64,000 nucleotides of DNA from JADKIH01 sp031417555. GTDB taxonomy: Bacteria; Bacteroidota; Bacteroidia; AKYH767-A; 2013-40CM-41-45. The translations under genes were made by a program, and so were the position numbers. Positions within the stretch are counted from its first letter, which is position 1; every line of letters starts with the position of its first letter. Of the stretch, positions 44,095 through 52,413 are shown in pieces. Below the pieces are notes generated by a model, which saw nothing but the letters and a program-made list of their open reading frames with translations, was not told where the DNA came from and searched no databases. Location of the stretch: positions 16,054 to 80,053 of the forward strand of contig JANOVV010000037.1 of NCBI GenBank assembly GCA_031417555.1. Reading direction: 5' to 3'.

Positions 44095-45006
44095 TTGTCT
44101 ATCTCAGTAAAAAACATTTCAAAATTTTATGGAAATCAAAAAGCCCTTGATGATATTTCTTTTGAAGTAGGGCTTGGACAGGTTGTTGGTTTTCTTGGCT
44201 TGAATGGAGCCGGAAAATCGACTATGATGAAAATACTTACTTGTTTTATTCCACAAACATCAGGAACAGCAAGTGTATGTGGCTTTGACGTGAATGAAGA
44301 TTCAATCGAAGTTCGAAGGCGGATAGGATATTTACCGGAGGACAATCCGCTTTACCCGGAAATGTATGTCAAAGAATATCTGCAATTTATTGCCGGCATT
44401 TACCAATTAAATGGAAACATAAATAACCGGATCAATGAAATGATTTCGATTACCGGACTTCAACTGGAACAGAAAAAAAAGATCGGTTCTTTATCTAAAG
44501 GATATCGTCAACGGGTTGGGCTGGCTCAGGCACTTATCCATCAACCAGAGGTTTTGATTCTTGACGAGCCAACTTCAGGTCTGGATCCGAATCAACTAAC
44601 AGAAATACGGGCATTAATAAAATCAATAGGAAAAGAAAGAACTGTTTTATTATCTACTCATATTATGCAGGAAGTAGAAGCAATTTGTGACAGAGTAATT
44701 ATAATTAATAAAGGTAAGATTGTTACCGATGAAAATACTTCCGTTTTAAGAATATTGTCTCATAAATCAGATTTTGTTATCATTGAATTCGAAAAACAGA
44801 TTGATAAAAAGAATTTGATGAATATAAACGGAATCAGTGAAGCATTCAATATAAAGGGAAATACGTGGAGAATTGGTTGTAAAGAAAAAACTGATATACG
44901 TTCTGTACTTTTTAAATGGGCTGTAGATAATAATCATACTATTCTCTCCATGCAGAAACAAGAACAGAAGCTGGAAGACATATTTCAACAGCTAACAAGC
45001 AACTAA
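44095..45006 (+). CDS. gldA: GldA-type ABC transporter ATPase
   Basis: 303 residues, TTG start. Walker A GLNGAGKSTMMKIL, signature LSKGYRQRVGLAQAL, Walker B LILDEPTSGLDPNQ, H-loop LLSTHIMQEVE. Overall sequence order and the C-terminal 70-residue tail fit GldA, the ATPase partner of GldF-GldG in gliding Bacteroidota, although gldF and gldG are not here. A TAAGTTTG box at 44041-44048 may be its promoter. Confidence 0.82.
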   Translation: MSISVKNISKFYGNQKALDDISFEVGLGQVVGFLGLNGAGKSTMMKILTCFIPQTSGTASVCGFDVNEDSIEVRRRIGYLPEDNPLYPEMYVKEYLQFIAGIYQLNGNINNRINEMISITGLQLEQKKKIGSLSKGYRQRVGLAQALIHQPEVLILDEPTSGLDPNQLTEIRALIKSIGKERTVLLSTHIMQEVEAICDRVIIINKGKIVTDENTSVLRILSHKSDFVIIEFEKQIDKKNLMNINGISEAFNIKGNTWRIGCKEKTDIRSVLFKWAVDNNHTILSMQKQEQKLEDIFQQLTSN

Positions 45007-45022
45007 TTTAAGAGAGAAAATA

Positions 45023-46123
45023 ATGTTATTCATTAAACGAAAAGAATTTTTTATTAGTATTCTTTTTGCATTGTTCCTTTTTTATTCAACCAATTGTAAA
45101 TCACAGGATATTACTGCCTATACAGATTACCGTGGCAACCTTCAGGTATTTGATCGTGGATTGTTACGGCAAATAGAATACATTCAGGTAACAAATTATA
45201 AAATTGGTGGAAATACTATTGCATACATTGACAATAAGAATGATTTTAAAATTTATTATGATGGACAAACCTTTCCGTTGGTAAACGCTGCAGACTTTTC
45301 GTATTTCATGACAGATTATCTTACAGCATTTCGTGTAGGAAATGTTTTATATGTTTTCGATAAAGGAGAAAAGAAAACACTTTGTTATTATACATCTATT
45401 CTTGTCGTAAACGACAGCCTACTGGCATATTTTGATGATGCTCAATCTTCATTAAACATTTATTACAATGGACGTGTGGCAAATGCTGAAGATGCCTTAA
45501 TTGCAAAACCTAAATCAATAAAATCAGGATCCAATATTGTAGCCTGGGTAAATCAATCAAATTATTTTACGATTTTTTATCACGGTACAACATATCAATT
45601 AGACAATATTGCACCACGCAGTTACCAGGTGGGTCGTGATATAGTGGCTTATGTTGATGATTACGAACAGAAGTTTCGTCTTTTTTATAAAGGTGATACA
45701 GCAATAGCTGATGCCTTTGAACCAGATTCTTTCAAAGTTGGTTTTGGAATAATGGCATATGTAGACAACCTGGGAAACTTTCGAATCTTTAATCAAGGTG
45801 CGACAAAAAAAATTCTTTCAGACCGGCCCGATTTTTTTTATGTTAAAGGAAATTCAATCGTATACAGTTATAATAATACTTTTAATATTTTCTATAACGG
45901 TGAAATTACAACACTTCAAAACGTGGCACCAACCGATTTTCAATTAGGTAACGACGGTATTGCCTGGATAGATGACAGTGGCCGGTTACAACTTTTCCAT
46001 AAGGGTAAATCGTATACCGTCTCTTATGAAGTGATTAATAAATACAGCTTGAACGGAAATGTACTTAAATACGAGGTAGGGAACAATACTGTACAGGTGT
46101 TTTATAATGGAAAGAACTACTAA
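45023..46123 (+). CDS. exported repeat protein, probable beta-propeller
   Basis: 366 residues with an N-terminal hydrophobic signal ending near YSTNCKS. The rest consists of about seven units of 40-50 residues, each with (I/V)AY(V/I)D(N/D)...F(K/R)IFYxG followed by PxxFxVG. That period and the Tyr/Phe-rich strands suggest a beta-propeller. No catalytic motif is seen. It starts 17 bp after gldA, so it is likely co-transcribed; the function is unknown. Confidence 0.75.
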   Translation: MLFIKRKEFFISILFALFLFYSTNCKSQDITAYTDYRGNLQVFDRGLLRQIEYIQVTNYKIGGNTIAYIDNKNDFKIYYDGQTFPLVNAADFSYFMTDYLTAFRVGNVLYVFDKGEKKTLCYYTSILVVNDSLLAYFDDAQSSLNIYYNGRVANAEDALIAKPKSIKSGSNIVAWVNQSNYFTIFYHGTTYQLDNIAPRSYQVGRDIVAYVDDYEQKFRLFYKGDTAIADAFEPDSFKVGFGIMAYVDNLGNFRIFNQGATKKILSDRPDFFYVKGNSIVYSYNNTFNIFYNGEITTLQNVAPTDFQLGNDGIAWIDDSGRLQLFHKGKSYTVSYEVINKYSLNGNVLKYEVGNNTVQVFYNGKNY

Positions 46124-46192
46124 TTATTGAATACTTAATACATAAATTGAAGAATATGGCCTCTATAGGTAATTTTTGTCCTGTTTGATAAA

Positions 46193-46220
46193 TATTCAGT
46201 ATTCAATATTCAGTATTCAA
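46193..46220. repeat. heptanucleotide repeat TATTCAR x4
   Basis: Four exact 7-bp units, TATTCAG and TATTCAA alternating. A 13-bp segment at its right end (46213-46225) is the inverse of 46122-46134, so the region could fold back after the stop of the propeller-like gene. Confidence 0.8.
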
Positions 46221-46249
46221 TAATTTCTTAAATTCGCCTCCACAAGTGG

Positions 46250-46335
46250 AAAGATTTGATTGACGGTTGTTACCGGCAATATTGCAACCACAGTAAAAAA
46301 ATGCTAATGCAGGTTTTTACCTAAATCAAATCTTT
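46250..46335 (+). promoter_or_regulatory. structured 5' leader of metK, possible SAM-sensing riboswitch
   Basis: A perfect 12-bp closing stem joins AAAGATTTGATT (46250-46261) and AATCAAATCTTT (46324-46335). Inside are GGTTG/CAACC (46265-46289), the words GCAACC and TGCTAAT, which also occur in the SAM-I clan core, and an AGGT/ACCT hairpin. The metK start is 40 bp downstream. I cannot thread it onto a named family; the kink-turn of SAM-I is not visible. Confidence 0.5.
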
Positions 46336-46375
46336 TCTCCTATTAATAAGTACTAAACCTAAAAATAAAATTATT

Positions 46376-47674
46376 ATGTCTTATTTATTTACCTCTGAGT
46401 CTGTATCAGAAGGCCATCCGGATAAAATTGCAGACCAGATTTCTGATGCTTTAATCGATAATTTTTTAGCCTACGATCCAAAAGCAAAAGTTGCTTGTGA
46501 AACATTAGTAACTACCGGTCAGGTCGTACTTGGTGGTGAAGTAAAGTCTACAGCTTATCTTGATGTACAGGAAATCGCGCGCGAAGTAATCCGTAAAATC
46601 GGTTATACACGCAGTGAATATATGTTTGAAGCAGATTCCTGCGGTATTCTTTCTGCTATCCACGAACAATCGGCAGACATTCACCGTGGTGTTGTAAAGA
46701 ACGATCCATGGAAACAAGGCGCCGGCGATCAGGGAATGATGTTTGGCTATGCATGCCGCGAAACTGATAATTTTATGCCTTTACCATTAGAGCTTGCACA
46801 TACATTACTTCGTGAATTAGCCGTCATACGCCGAGAAGGAAAACAGATGACCTATTTAAGACCCGATGCAAAATCGCAGGTAACTATCGAATACGACGAC
46901 TTTCACAAACCTGTTCGTATCGATACTATTGTTATTTCTACCCAACATGATGACTTCGACAAAGATGCTGTCATGCTGAAAAAAATAAAAGATGATGTTA
47001 TCAATATTCTTATTCCAAGAATAACAAAAAAGCTTCCTAAGCGAATTCAAAATTTATTCAACGATAAAATAAAATACCATGTTAATCCGACTGGTAAATT
47101 TGTTATCGGCGGGCCTCATGGCGATACCGGACTTACAGGAAGGAAAATAATTGTTGATACCTATGGTGGTAAAGGTGCTCACGGTGGTGGCGCTTTTTCA
47201 GGAAAAGATCCTTCAAAAGTTGACCGTTCTGCCGCTTATGCTACAAGACACATTGCAAAAAATATGGTAGCTGCAGGAATTTGTGATGAGGTTTTAGTAC
47301 AAGTTGCTTATGCAATCGGTGTTGCAGAGCCGGTAGGTTTGTATGTAAATACTTATAATACATCAACTACAGGATTAAGTGATGGAGAGATTGCTAAAAA
47401 AATTAAAAACCTTTTCGATATGCGACCTTATGCAATCGAACAACGTTTCAATCTTCGCACTCCTATTTATTTTGAAACTGCCGCATATGGTCATATGGGC
47501 CGCAAGACAGAAATAAAAGAAAAAGTATTTAATAAAGGAAAAGAGAACGAAAAGAGGATTAAAGTAAAACTCTTTCCATGGGAAGAACTCAATTATGTAG
47601 ACAAGCTTAAAACAGCATTTCGTATGGAGTCTAAAAAGTCGACAGCGAAAAATTCTGAATTGTTGTTTGCTTAA
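46376..47674 (+). CDS. metK: S-adenosylmethionine synthetase
   Basis: 432 residues. FTSESVSEGHPDKIADQISDA at the start, GAGDQGMMFGYA (signature 1) and GGGAFSGKDPSKVDRS (signature 2). It makes S-adenosylmethionine from ATP and methionine. The length is slightly above the 385-430 usual, with a Lys/Glu-rich segment near residue 385. Monocistronic, with its own leader and terminator. Confidence 0.97.
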   Translation: MSYLFTSESVSEGHPDKIADQISDALIDNFLAYDPKAKVACETLVTTGQVVLGGEVKSTAYLDVQEIAREVIRKIGYTRSEYMFEADSCGILSAIHEQSADIHRGVVKNDPWKQGAGDQGMMFGYACRETDNFMPLPLELAHTLLRELAVIRREGKQMTYLRPDAKSQVTIEYDDFHKPVRIDTIVISTQHDDFDKDAVMLKKIKDDVINILIPRITKKLPKRIQNLFNDKIKYHVNPTGKFVIGGPHGDTGLTGRKIIVDTYGGKGAHGGGAFSGKDPSKVDRSAAYATRHIAKNMVAAGICDEVLVQVAYAIGVAEPVGLYVNTYNTSTTGLSDGEIAKKIKNLFDMRPYAIEQRFNLRTPIYFETAAYGHMGRKTEIKEKVFNKGKENEKRIKVKLFPWEELNYVDKLKTAFRMESKKSTAKNSELLFA

Positions 47675-47697
47675 ATAAATATTATTTTAACAAATGA

Positions 47698-47723
47698 AGG
47701 CTCCTAAATGGGAGCCTTTTTTG
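47698..47723 (+). terminator. intrinsic terminator of metK
   Basis: AGGCTCC-TAAAT-GGGAGCCT stem followed by T6. Confidence 0.9.
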
Positions 47724-47783
47724 TTGGTTAAATTCAGTGCACTGTGACCGGTTGCTGTAAACCGTGCACTGAAAAAGGCAGTG

Positions 47784-47822
47784 TGGACCGGACTCGATCC
47801 GTCAGCTGACGGATATGAGCCC
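47784..47822 (-). pseudogene. tRNA-fMet fragment A with palindrome
   Basis: Minus strand: GGGCTCATA (anticodon stem and loop of tRNA-fMet), then the perfect palindrome TCCGTCAGCTGACGGA (47798-47813), then TCGAGTCCGGTCCA, a decayed T-arm and acceptor. The 5' half and the CCA end are missing. It lies 7 bp after the stop codon of the GIY-YIG gene. Confidence 0.8.
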
Positions 47823-47828
47823 ATAATA

Positions 47829-48086
47829 TTATATTATTGAATTTTCAAATACAATTTTCCATATGAATTCTCTTCCTTTTGCAGTCTTTAGTTGTTTTTC
47901 TCTTTTTATTGCTTCAAGTTTATCAAAATATTTTTCTGAAAATATAAGTTTCCATGGCCTGAATTTTTTAGTCCAACCTTTGTTTGAAAATTCATTATGT
48001 GAATTTAATCGACTCTCAATATCAGAGCTGTAGCCAATATAGATTTTATTATATTTTTCAGAATATAAGGCATATACAGTGTACAT
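47829..48086 (-). CDS. stand-alone GIY-YIG nuclease
   Basis: 85 residues, essentially only the GIY-YIG domain (UPF0213-like size). VYALY and YIGYS are the two signature strands, Arg in ESRLNSHN and Glu in LEAIKREKQLK are the expected catalytic residues, so the nuclease looks intact. No DNA-binding domain is attached. It is embedded in the half-tRNA array between fragments A and B and reads in the same direction as the tRNA. I infer that it cuts tRNA-gene DNA and mobilises the palindromic units; related solo nucleases in other genomes have no proven role. Confidence 0.9.
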   Translation of the reverse strand: MYTVYALYSEKYNKIYIGYSSDIESRLNSHNEFSNKGWTKKFRPWKLIFSEKYFDKLEAIKREKQLKTAKGREFIWKIVFENSII

Positions 48087-48247
48087 TTTTTCCTACAAAG
48101 GGAAATAAAAAATGTTTTTAAAAAACCATTTTTCTAAACATCACTAATTTAAAAACTTTATTAAAATAGAATTGTCATAAAAATAAACCTATTTATTTCT
48201 GATTGAAAAAAGACTTATAAGTTTGAATGTGAAAAACATAAAATGAA

Positions 48248-48271
48248 AATAGCCGAATCTCTTCGGCTATT
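48248..48271 (-). terminator. terminator copy after fragment B
   Basis: AATAGCCGAA/TTCGGCTATT, a perfect 10-bp stem with loop GAGA (minus-strand view). It is one of three copies at 48248, 48382 and 48515, each directly after a tRNA 3' end. All were copied together with that end. Confidence 0.85.
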
Positions 48272-48276
48272 TCTTT

Positions 48277-48330
48277 TGGTAGCGGGGACCGGACTTGATC
48301 CGATGTCCGCCAGCTGGCGGATAGAAGCCC
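48277..48330 (-). pseudogene. tRNA-fMet fragment B (3' half) with palindrome
   Basis: GGGCTTCTA, palindrome TCCGCCAGCTGGCGGA (48306-48321) plus CATCGGA, then TCAAGTCCGGTCCCCGCTACCA, a 3' half ending in CCA. The two substitutions in the anticodon part (GGGCTTCTA for GGGCTCATA) show decay. Confidence 0.85.
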
Positions 48331-48381
48331 AATATATAATTCATTAAGAAGTTTATTTTGAATCAACCTTTTTAAAATGAA

Positions 48382-48405
48382 AATAGCCGAATCTCTTCGG
48401 CTATT
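48382..48405 (-). terminator. terminator copy after fragment C
   Basis: Same 10-bp stem AATAGCCGAA/TTCGGCTATT as at 48248; identical loop. Confidence 0.85.
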
Positions 48406-48410
48406 CCTTT

Positions 48411-48464
48411 TGGTAGCGGGGGCCAGACTCGAACTGATGTCCGCCTGCTGGCGGATATGAGCCC
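48411..48464 (-). pseudogene. tRNA-fMet fragment C (3' half) with palindrome
   Basis: GGGCTCATA, near-palindrome TCCGCCAGCAGGCGGA (48440-48455) plus CATCAG, then TTCGAGTCTGGCCCCCGCTACCA-type 3' half with CCA (the T-arm and acceptor are identical to the intact tRNA). Its CCA lies 133-134 bp from those of the intact tRNA and of fragment B. Confidence 0.88.
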
Positions 48465-48514
48465 AATAAATAATTTAAAGTTTTCTATTTTTAGTGCAAA
48501 CTTTATAAAATGAA

Positions 48515-48538
48515 AATAGCCGAATATCTTCGGCTATT
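48515..48538 (-). terminator. terminator of tRNA-fMet
   Basis: AATAGCCGAA/TTCGGCTATT stem with loop GATA and T-rich tail in the tRNA direction, 5 bp after CCA. Confidence 0.85.
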
Positions 48539-48543
48539 CCTTT

Positions 48544-48619
<76 letters not shown>

Positions 48620-48687
48620 CTGTATTTTTAATCGTCGTAACGATTTTTATTTCAAAGTGAACTTTTCAATCTTCATTCGATCCGATG

Positions 48688-48740
48688 TCCGCCTGCTGGC
48701 AGATATCAGCCCAACGAGCTACCAACTGCTCCACCCCGCA
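48688..48740 (-). pseudogene. tRNA-fMet fragment E (5' half) with palindrome
   Basis: The first 37 nt of tRNA-fMet, one anticodon-region change (GGGCTGATA), then TCTGCCAGCAGGCGGA (48688-48703) and CATCGGA. The 3' half is absent. About 120 bp from the intact tRNA. Confidence 0.88.
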
Positions 48741-48807
48741 CTATATTTTAATCGCCTTAACGATTGCTATTTCAATGTGAACTTTTTAATCTCCATTCCA
48801 ACCGATG

Positions 48808-48860
48808 TCCGCCTGCTGGCGGATATGAGCCCAACGAGCTACCAACTGCTCCACCCCGCA
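48808..48860 (-). pseudogene. tRNA-fMet fragment F (5' half) with palindrome
   Basis: The first 37 nt of tRNA-fMet unchanged, joined to TCCGCCAGCAGGCGGA (48808-48823) plus CATCGG. It repeats fragment E exactly 120 bp away, with a related spacer (AAAGTTCAC...GAAAT..CAATCGTTA). Confidence 0.88.
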
Positions 48861-48955
48861 CTATATTTTTAATCGTTTATAACGATAGGTTTCGTATTTT
48901 GGACTGCAAAGATATAATTCGTTCTTTTACTTTGCTAATAATTAAATATTAAAAA

Positions 48956-49834
48956 ATGGCTCATAAAGCGGGTTTTGTTGGAATTATCGGAAAACCCAAT
49001 GTTGGGAAATCAACTTTAATGAATCGACTGGTTGGGGAAGGTCTGTCAATTGTAACTCATAAAGCCCAAACTACAAGACATAGAATCAAGGGAATTTTAA
49101 ATACCGAAGACTATCAGATCGTTTTTTCTGATACTCCTGGACTTCTTGAGCCGCATTATCTTCTTCAGGAAAAAATGATGGATTTTGTAAAAGCTACCCT
49201 CGAAGATGCCGATGCCGTATTATTTATTTCTGATTTAAGTGAAGCCTATATGGATGAGGCAATAATCGAAAAACTTTCAGCTGTAAAGGCACCACTGATT
49301 ATTATACTCAATAAAATAGATCTTTCTACCCAGGATGAAATTAACAAACTCGTTCATGGATGGAAAAAGAAACTAAAACCTCTTGCAGTAATTCCGGTTT
49401 CTGCATTAAAAAAATTCAACACTGAAAAAATAATCGAAGCAATCGTTGAATTGCTCCCCGAAGCTCCACCCTATTTTCCAAAAGACAGCTTAAGCGACGC
49501 CAATGAAAGATTTTTTGTTAGCGAAATAATCCGTGAGAAAATCATGCTTCATTATCAACAGGAAATTCCTTATTCAACGGAAGTAATCGTAGAAGCTTTT
49601 AAAGACGAAGAGAAAATCGTAAAAATTGCAGCGACTATTTATGTTGAAAGAGATTCTCAAAAAGGAATATTAATCGGTAAAGCCGGCGAAGACATTAAAC
49701 GAATTGGTGTTGAAGCCAGAATCGATATTGAAAAATTTCTCGGGAAAAAAGTGTTTCTTGAATTGTTTGTAAAGGTTGAAAAAGAGTGGAGAAAAAATGA
49801 AAATAAATTACGCCGTTTTGGATATTCTCTTTAA
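48956..49834 (+). CDS. era: GTPase Era
   Basis: 292 residues. G1 GKPNVGKSTLMNRL, G3 DTPGLLE, G4 NKID, and a C-terminal KH domain with GILIGKAGEDIKRIG. It acts in 16S rRNA maturation and 30S assembly. It reads away from the tRNA array. Confidence 0.97.
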   Translation: MAHKAGFVGIIGKPNVGKSTLMNRLVGEGLSIVTHKAQTTRHRIKGILNTEDYQIVFSDTPGLLEPHYLLQEKMMDFVKATLEDADAVLFISDLSEAYMDEAIIEKLSAVKAPLIIILNKIDLSTQDEINKLVHGWKKKLKPLAVIPVSALKKFNTEKIIEAIVELLPEAPPYFPKDSLSDANERFFVSEIIREKIMLHYQQEIPYSTEVIVEAFKDEEKIVKIAATIYVERDSQKGILIGKAGEDIKRIGVEARIDIEKFLGKKVFLELFVKVEKEWRKNENKLRRFGYSL

Positions 49835-49845
49835 TATCGGGTAAA

Positions 49846-52230
49846 ATGGTTATCCTCAAAAAAATTTTTCTGTTTATTGTTATATTAATTCTTGGATGTA
49901 TCCTTTTTATTTACATCTATCTTCAAATGCAAAAACCTTTGTATTCAGGAACTGTAGAAATTCCTGACCTTGATTCAAATGTTACTGTCTTCTTCGATAA
50001 CTATGGTGTCCCACATATTTATGGAAAGAATGAACCCGATGTTTTTTGCGCTCTGGGTTATTTGCATGCAAAAGAAAGACTCTTTCAAATGGAGTTAATT
50101 CGTAGAGTAAGTTCGGGTAGACTTTCAGAAATATTCGGAAATAAAACTATTGAAGCTGATAAGTTTTTTCGAATGCTCGGTTTAAACCGGCGTGCAGAGG
50201 AATCCGAAAAAGAGTTTATGCTAAATACAGATATCCTCTGGAAAAAAGATATGCTCGCCTACGTTAAAGGTATTAATAACTATATTGAAAATCGAAGAAA
50301 ACGCTTCGAGTTCCTCTTACTTGGAATACCAAAAGAGAAGTTTACTATAAAAGATGTTTTTCTTATCGTAGATTATATGTCTTTCAATTTTCAAATGGGT
50401 TTTAAAACAGACCCACTAATGAGTAAAATTGGAAAAAAATTCGGTGAAAAATATTTAAATGATATTGGAATCAGAAATAATTTTCAGAATACAGATACAG
50501 CAGAACTTGTAACTTTTGATTCAATTATGTCTTCCATTGAAGATCTGCTGCCCATTAAAATCTGGTCCGGTAGTAATGCCTGGGCTGTAAGTTCTGAAAG
50601 AAGCACAAGCGGTAAAGTCCTTTTCGAAAATGATACACATATCGGTGTGCAACAGCCGGCTATTTGGTATGAAGCACATCTTGATTGCCCAACACTTAGC
50701 ATTTATGGCAGCTTTCTGGCTGGTTTTCCTTTTCCTCCGATAGGTCATAATTTAAATCATGCCTGGGGACTTACTATTTTAGAAAATGATGATCTTGATT
50801 TTTTTGAAGAGCATGTCGATTCTAATGATTCGACATTTGTAAAAATCAACGGCAAGCTCGAAAAAATTCAAGTTGCTACTGAGATCATTCGTGTTAAAGA
50901 CAGTGCTGATGTAATTCTTCATTGCCGGTCAACTCCGCATGGACCGATTTGCAGTGATGTATTAAAAGACTTTTCATATGTAACTTCGAAACCTGTTTCT
51001 GCTTGCTGGACTTTTTTAAAGTTCCCCGATAATCTGCCGGAGGTTACATGGAAAATGTCTCATTCAACTTGCATGGATGAATTTCGTGAAGCCGTTTCAA
51101 TGATTGCTGCCCCGGGATTGAATGTTGTATATGCTGATGTTGACAATAACATTGCATGGTATACTGCTGCCAAATATGTCAAACGAAGAAATGGAAGTAA
51201 TCCTAATATAATTCAGGATGGATCCGGTGCCGATGATTGGTTGGGATATTATGATTTCGATTTAAATCCAAAAGCAGAAAACCCTCCCAGAGGTGTTGTT
51301 CTCTCAGCAAACAATCCACCTTCAGCAGATAGCATAGACTGGTTTCCCGGATATTATGCACCACCTGATCGCTACATTCGAATAAACCAGTTTTTCCATT
51401 CGAAAAGAATTTTTGATCTGGAAGACATGCAACAAATGAATACTGATGTAATAAATGTTATAGCAGCTCAAAATGCAGCTGTTATGCTTAGCAAATTATC
51501 AGGTACTGCAAAACTTGCTTCACAAATTCATGAACGTGCTGTTGAAATTCTTGATCGTTGGAATGGAAGTCACGAGATTTATGACATTGCTCCCGTGATT
51601 TATTACAAATGGCTTTATTATACTCTTCACGATGCTTTAATAGATGAAATGGGTGAAAAAGATTTTGACTCTTTTTTAAAAACACATTTAGGAAAAAGTT
51701 GTGCGAAACCACTTTTACATAATGACTCAACAAAGTGGTGGGACAATATCAATACAAAACATATTAAAGAAACCGAAAATAAAATAATTGAAGACGCATT
51801 TGACAGGACTATTAAGGATATTATATTACAATTCGGCCCTGATCCATCTAAATGGCAATGGAAAAAAGTACATCTTTTAGAAATTGAACATCCTATCGGA
51901 ATGCAAAAACCATTAAATAAAATTTTTAATATCGGGCCTTACGCTGATAAAGGAGGTATCGAAACATTAAATAATCAGAGTTTTGAAATGAATAAAAAAG
52001 GTGTTTACAAAGTTAACCTTGCTCCTGCTTTAAGACGTACCATCGATTTTGCAGACCCTGAAAATGGAAATAGTATCAGCCCCAGCGGCCAATCAGGTAA
52101 TTTCATGAGCGGTTATTACAGGGATCAGACGAAGATGTATATTAACGGCCTGGTCAGAAAAGAAATGATGAATCGCAAGGAAATTGAATCCACTTATAAC
52201 AGTAAATTAGTGTTTAAACCGCTTCGTTAA
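49846..52230 (+). CDS. penicillin-acylase-family Ntn hydrolase
   Basis: 794 residues. An N-terminal membrane anchor (IFLFIVILILGCILFIYIYL) is followed by the alpha chain and linker; the autocatalytic nucleophile Ser is in SGSNAWAVS near residue 245, and the beta chain follows (NDTHIG, GFPFPPIGHNLNHAWG). Members hydrolyse amide bonds of acyl-amides such as penicillins or N-acyl homoserine lactones; the natural substrate is open. Begins 11 bp after era. Confidence 0.9.
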   Translation: MVILKKIFLFIVILILGCILFIYIYLQMQKPLYSGTVEIPDLDSNVTVFFDNYGVPHIYGKNEPDVFCALGYLHAKERLFQMELIRRVSSGRLSEIFGNKTIEADKFFRMLGLNRRAEESEKEFMLNTDILWKKDMLAYVKGINNYIENRRKRFEFLLLGIPKEKFTIKDVFLIVDYMSFNFQMGFKTDPLMSKIGKKFGEKYLNDIGIRNNFQNTDTAELVTFDSIMSSIEDLLPIKIWSGSNAWAVSSERSTSGKVLFENDTHIGVQQPAIWYEAHLDCPTLSIYGSFLAGFPFPPIGHNLNHAWGLTILENDDLDFFEEHVDSNDSTFVKINGKLEKIQVATEIIRVKDSADVILHCRSTPHGPICSDVLKDFSYVTSKPVSACWTFLKFPDNLPEVTWKMSHSTCMDEFREAVSMIAAPGLNVVYADVDNNIAWYTAAKYVKRRNGSNPNIIQDGSGADDWLGYYDFDLNPKAENPPRGVVLSANNPPSADSIDWFPGYYAPPDRYIRINQFFHSKRIFDLEDMQQMNTDVINVIAAQNAAVMLSKLSGTAKLASQIHERAVEILDRWNGSHEIYDIAPVIYYKWLYYTLHDALIDEMGEKDFDSFLKTHLGKSCAKPLLHNDSTKWWDNINTKHIKETENKIIEDAFDRTIKDIILQFGPDPSKWQWKKVHLLEIEHPIGMQKPLNKIFNIGPYADKGGIETLNNQSFEMNKKGVYKVNLAPALRRTIDFADPENGNSISPSGQSGNFMSGYYRDQTKMYINGLVRKEMMNRKEIESTYNSKLVFKPLR

Positions 52231-52413
52231 ATCACAGGAACTTCTCTCCAAAAAAAACGTAATAAGGCTTTAATAAAATGTTAAAATCCGCCATGCACCT
52301 TGAAAATTTGATTCAATAGCAATTTCGCCTTTGGAATAGACTTATTCAGCAGGATACTGATTTGATTCCTGGCTTCTTAAACCCTACTTTTACCTATACA
52401 ATAATATTCTTCA

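Noticed and set aside
46250..46335. Firm assignment of the metK leader to SAM-I or SAM-II
   Set aside because: The short shared words are not enough; P2 with kink-turn (SAM-I) and the SAM-II pseudoknot could not be placed.
48657..48872. 71-codon plus-strand ORF with a duplicated PTSYQLLHPALYF segment
   Set aside because: It is antisense to the two tRNA-fMet 5' halves E and F; the protein repeat is only the tRNA repeat.
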